Part shown: positions 5,719-5,748 of the stretch, piece by piece
Position numbering within the stretch: the stretch's first letter is position 1
Layout of the letters: every line of letters starts with the position of its first letter
Source of the DNA: an uncultured Clostridia bacterium
GTDB taxonomy: Bacteria; Bacillota; Clostridia; Christensenellales; UBA1242
Direction: 5' to 3'
DNA: 5,748 bases
NCBI GenBank assembly: GCA_944363385.1
Contig: CALVUB010000053.1
Location: 1-5,748, forward strand
Notes under the pieces: generated by a model
What the model saw: the letters and a program-made list of their open reading frames with translations, nothing else
What the model was told of the DNA's origin: nothing
Databases searched by the model: none
Translations under genes and position numbers: made by a program

Positions 5719-5748
5719 TTATTCAACATCAACAACAGGGTCGCCGTC
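5719..5748 (-). CDS. dnaK: Probable C-terminal end of DnaK (last 9 residues)
   Basis: The frame from the right edge reads DGDPVVDVE followed by TAA at 5719-5721. A short acidic tail with a VVD core is typical of the DnaK C-terminus, and dnaK commonly lies directly upstream of dnaJ in this kind of bacterium. Nine residues cannot prove identity; the call rests mainly on gene order. The rest of the gene is outside the window. Confidence 0.5.
   Translation of the reverse strand, partial: DGDPVVDVE

Noticed and set aside
1..5748. CRISPR array, insertion sequence or phage genes
   Set aside because: No regularly spaced repeats, transposase, integrase or phage structural motifs were found on either strand.

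Overview
The window looks like chromosome from a low-GC Gram-positive-type bacterium (Bacillota, probably a Clostridia-like lineage). This is inferred from AT-rich DNA, strong AGGAGG-type ribosome binding sites, sigma-A-like promoters, a DnaJ directly downstream of what looks like the end of dnaK, and an SPFH/zinc-ribbon operon resembling Bacillus subtilis ydjG-ydjI. All genes lie on the minus strand, so transcription runs from the right edge to the left edge.

Right part (5748 to 3377): the last nine codons of a probable dnaK, then a 340-residue putative zinc metallopeptidase (HEFSH motif, DUF4932-like), then dnaJ. The metallopeptidase gene overlaps the dnaJ start by 11 bases. It is clearly more AT-rich than dnaJ, and a near-identical 20/21-base sequence sits over the start codons of both genes. 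This suggests a gene captured into the dnaK-dnaJ chaperone operon. The unit ends two bases after the dnaJ stop in a 100-base element that folds on paper into a four-way cloverleaf: an 11-bp outer stem enclosing three hairpins with almost no unpaired bases, followed by seven Ts. It probably acts as the terminator and may be a small non-coding repeat element.

Middle and left part (3345 to 297): an extended -10 promoter drives four tightly packed genes with 10 to 12 base gaps. They encode an SPFH/band-7 protein with a Gly/Met-rich linker and two C-terminal zinc ribbons (YdjI-like), a protein with two N-terminal zinc ribbons and one C-terminal membrane anchor (YdjG-like), a 132-residue protein with one N-terminal membrane helix and a beta-rich soluble domain, and a 145-residue four-helix membrane protein. 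By analogy with the PspA-recruiting YdjGHI complex this is probably a membrane-associated stress assembly, but no pspA-like gene is visible here and the last two proteins are not recognised.

Far left (293 to 1): a perfect consensus promoter (TTGACA, 17-bp spacer, TATAAT, with TG extension) drives a partial gene for an unrecognised membrane protein that runs off the window.
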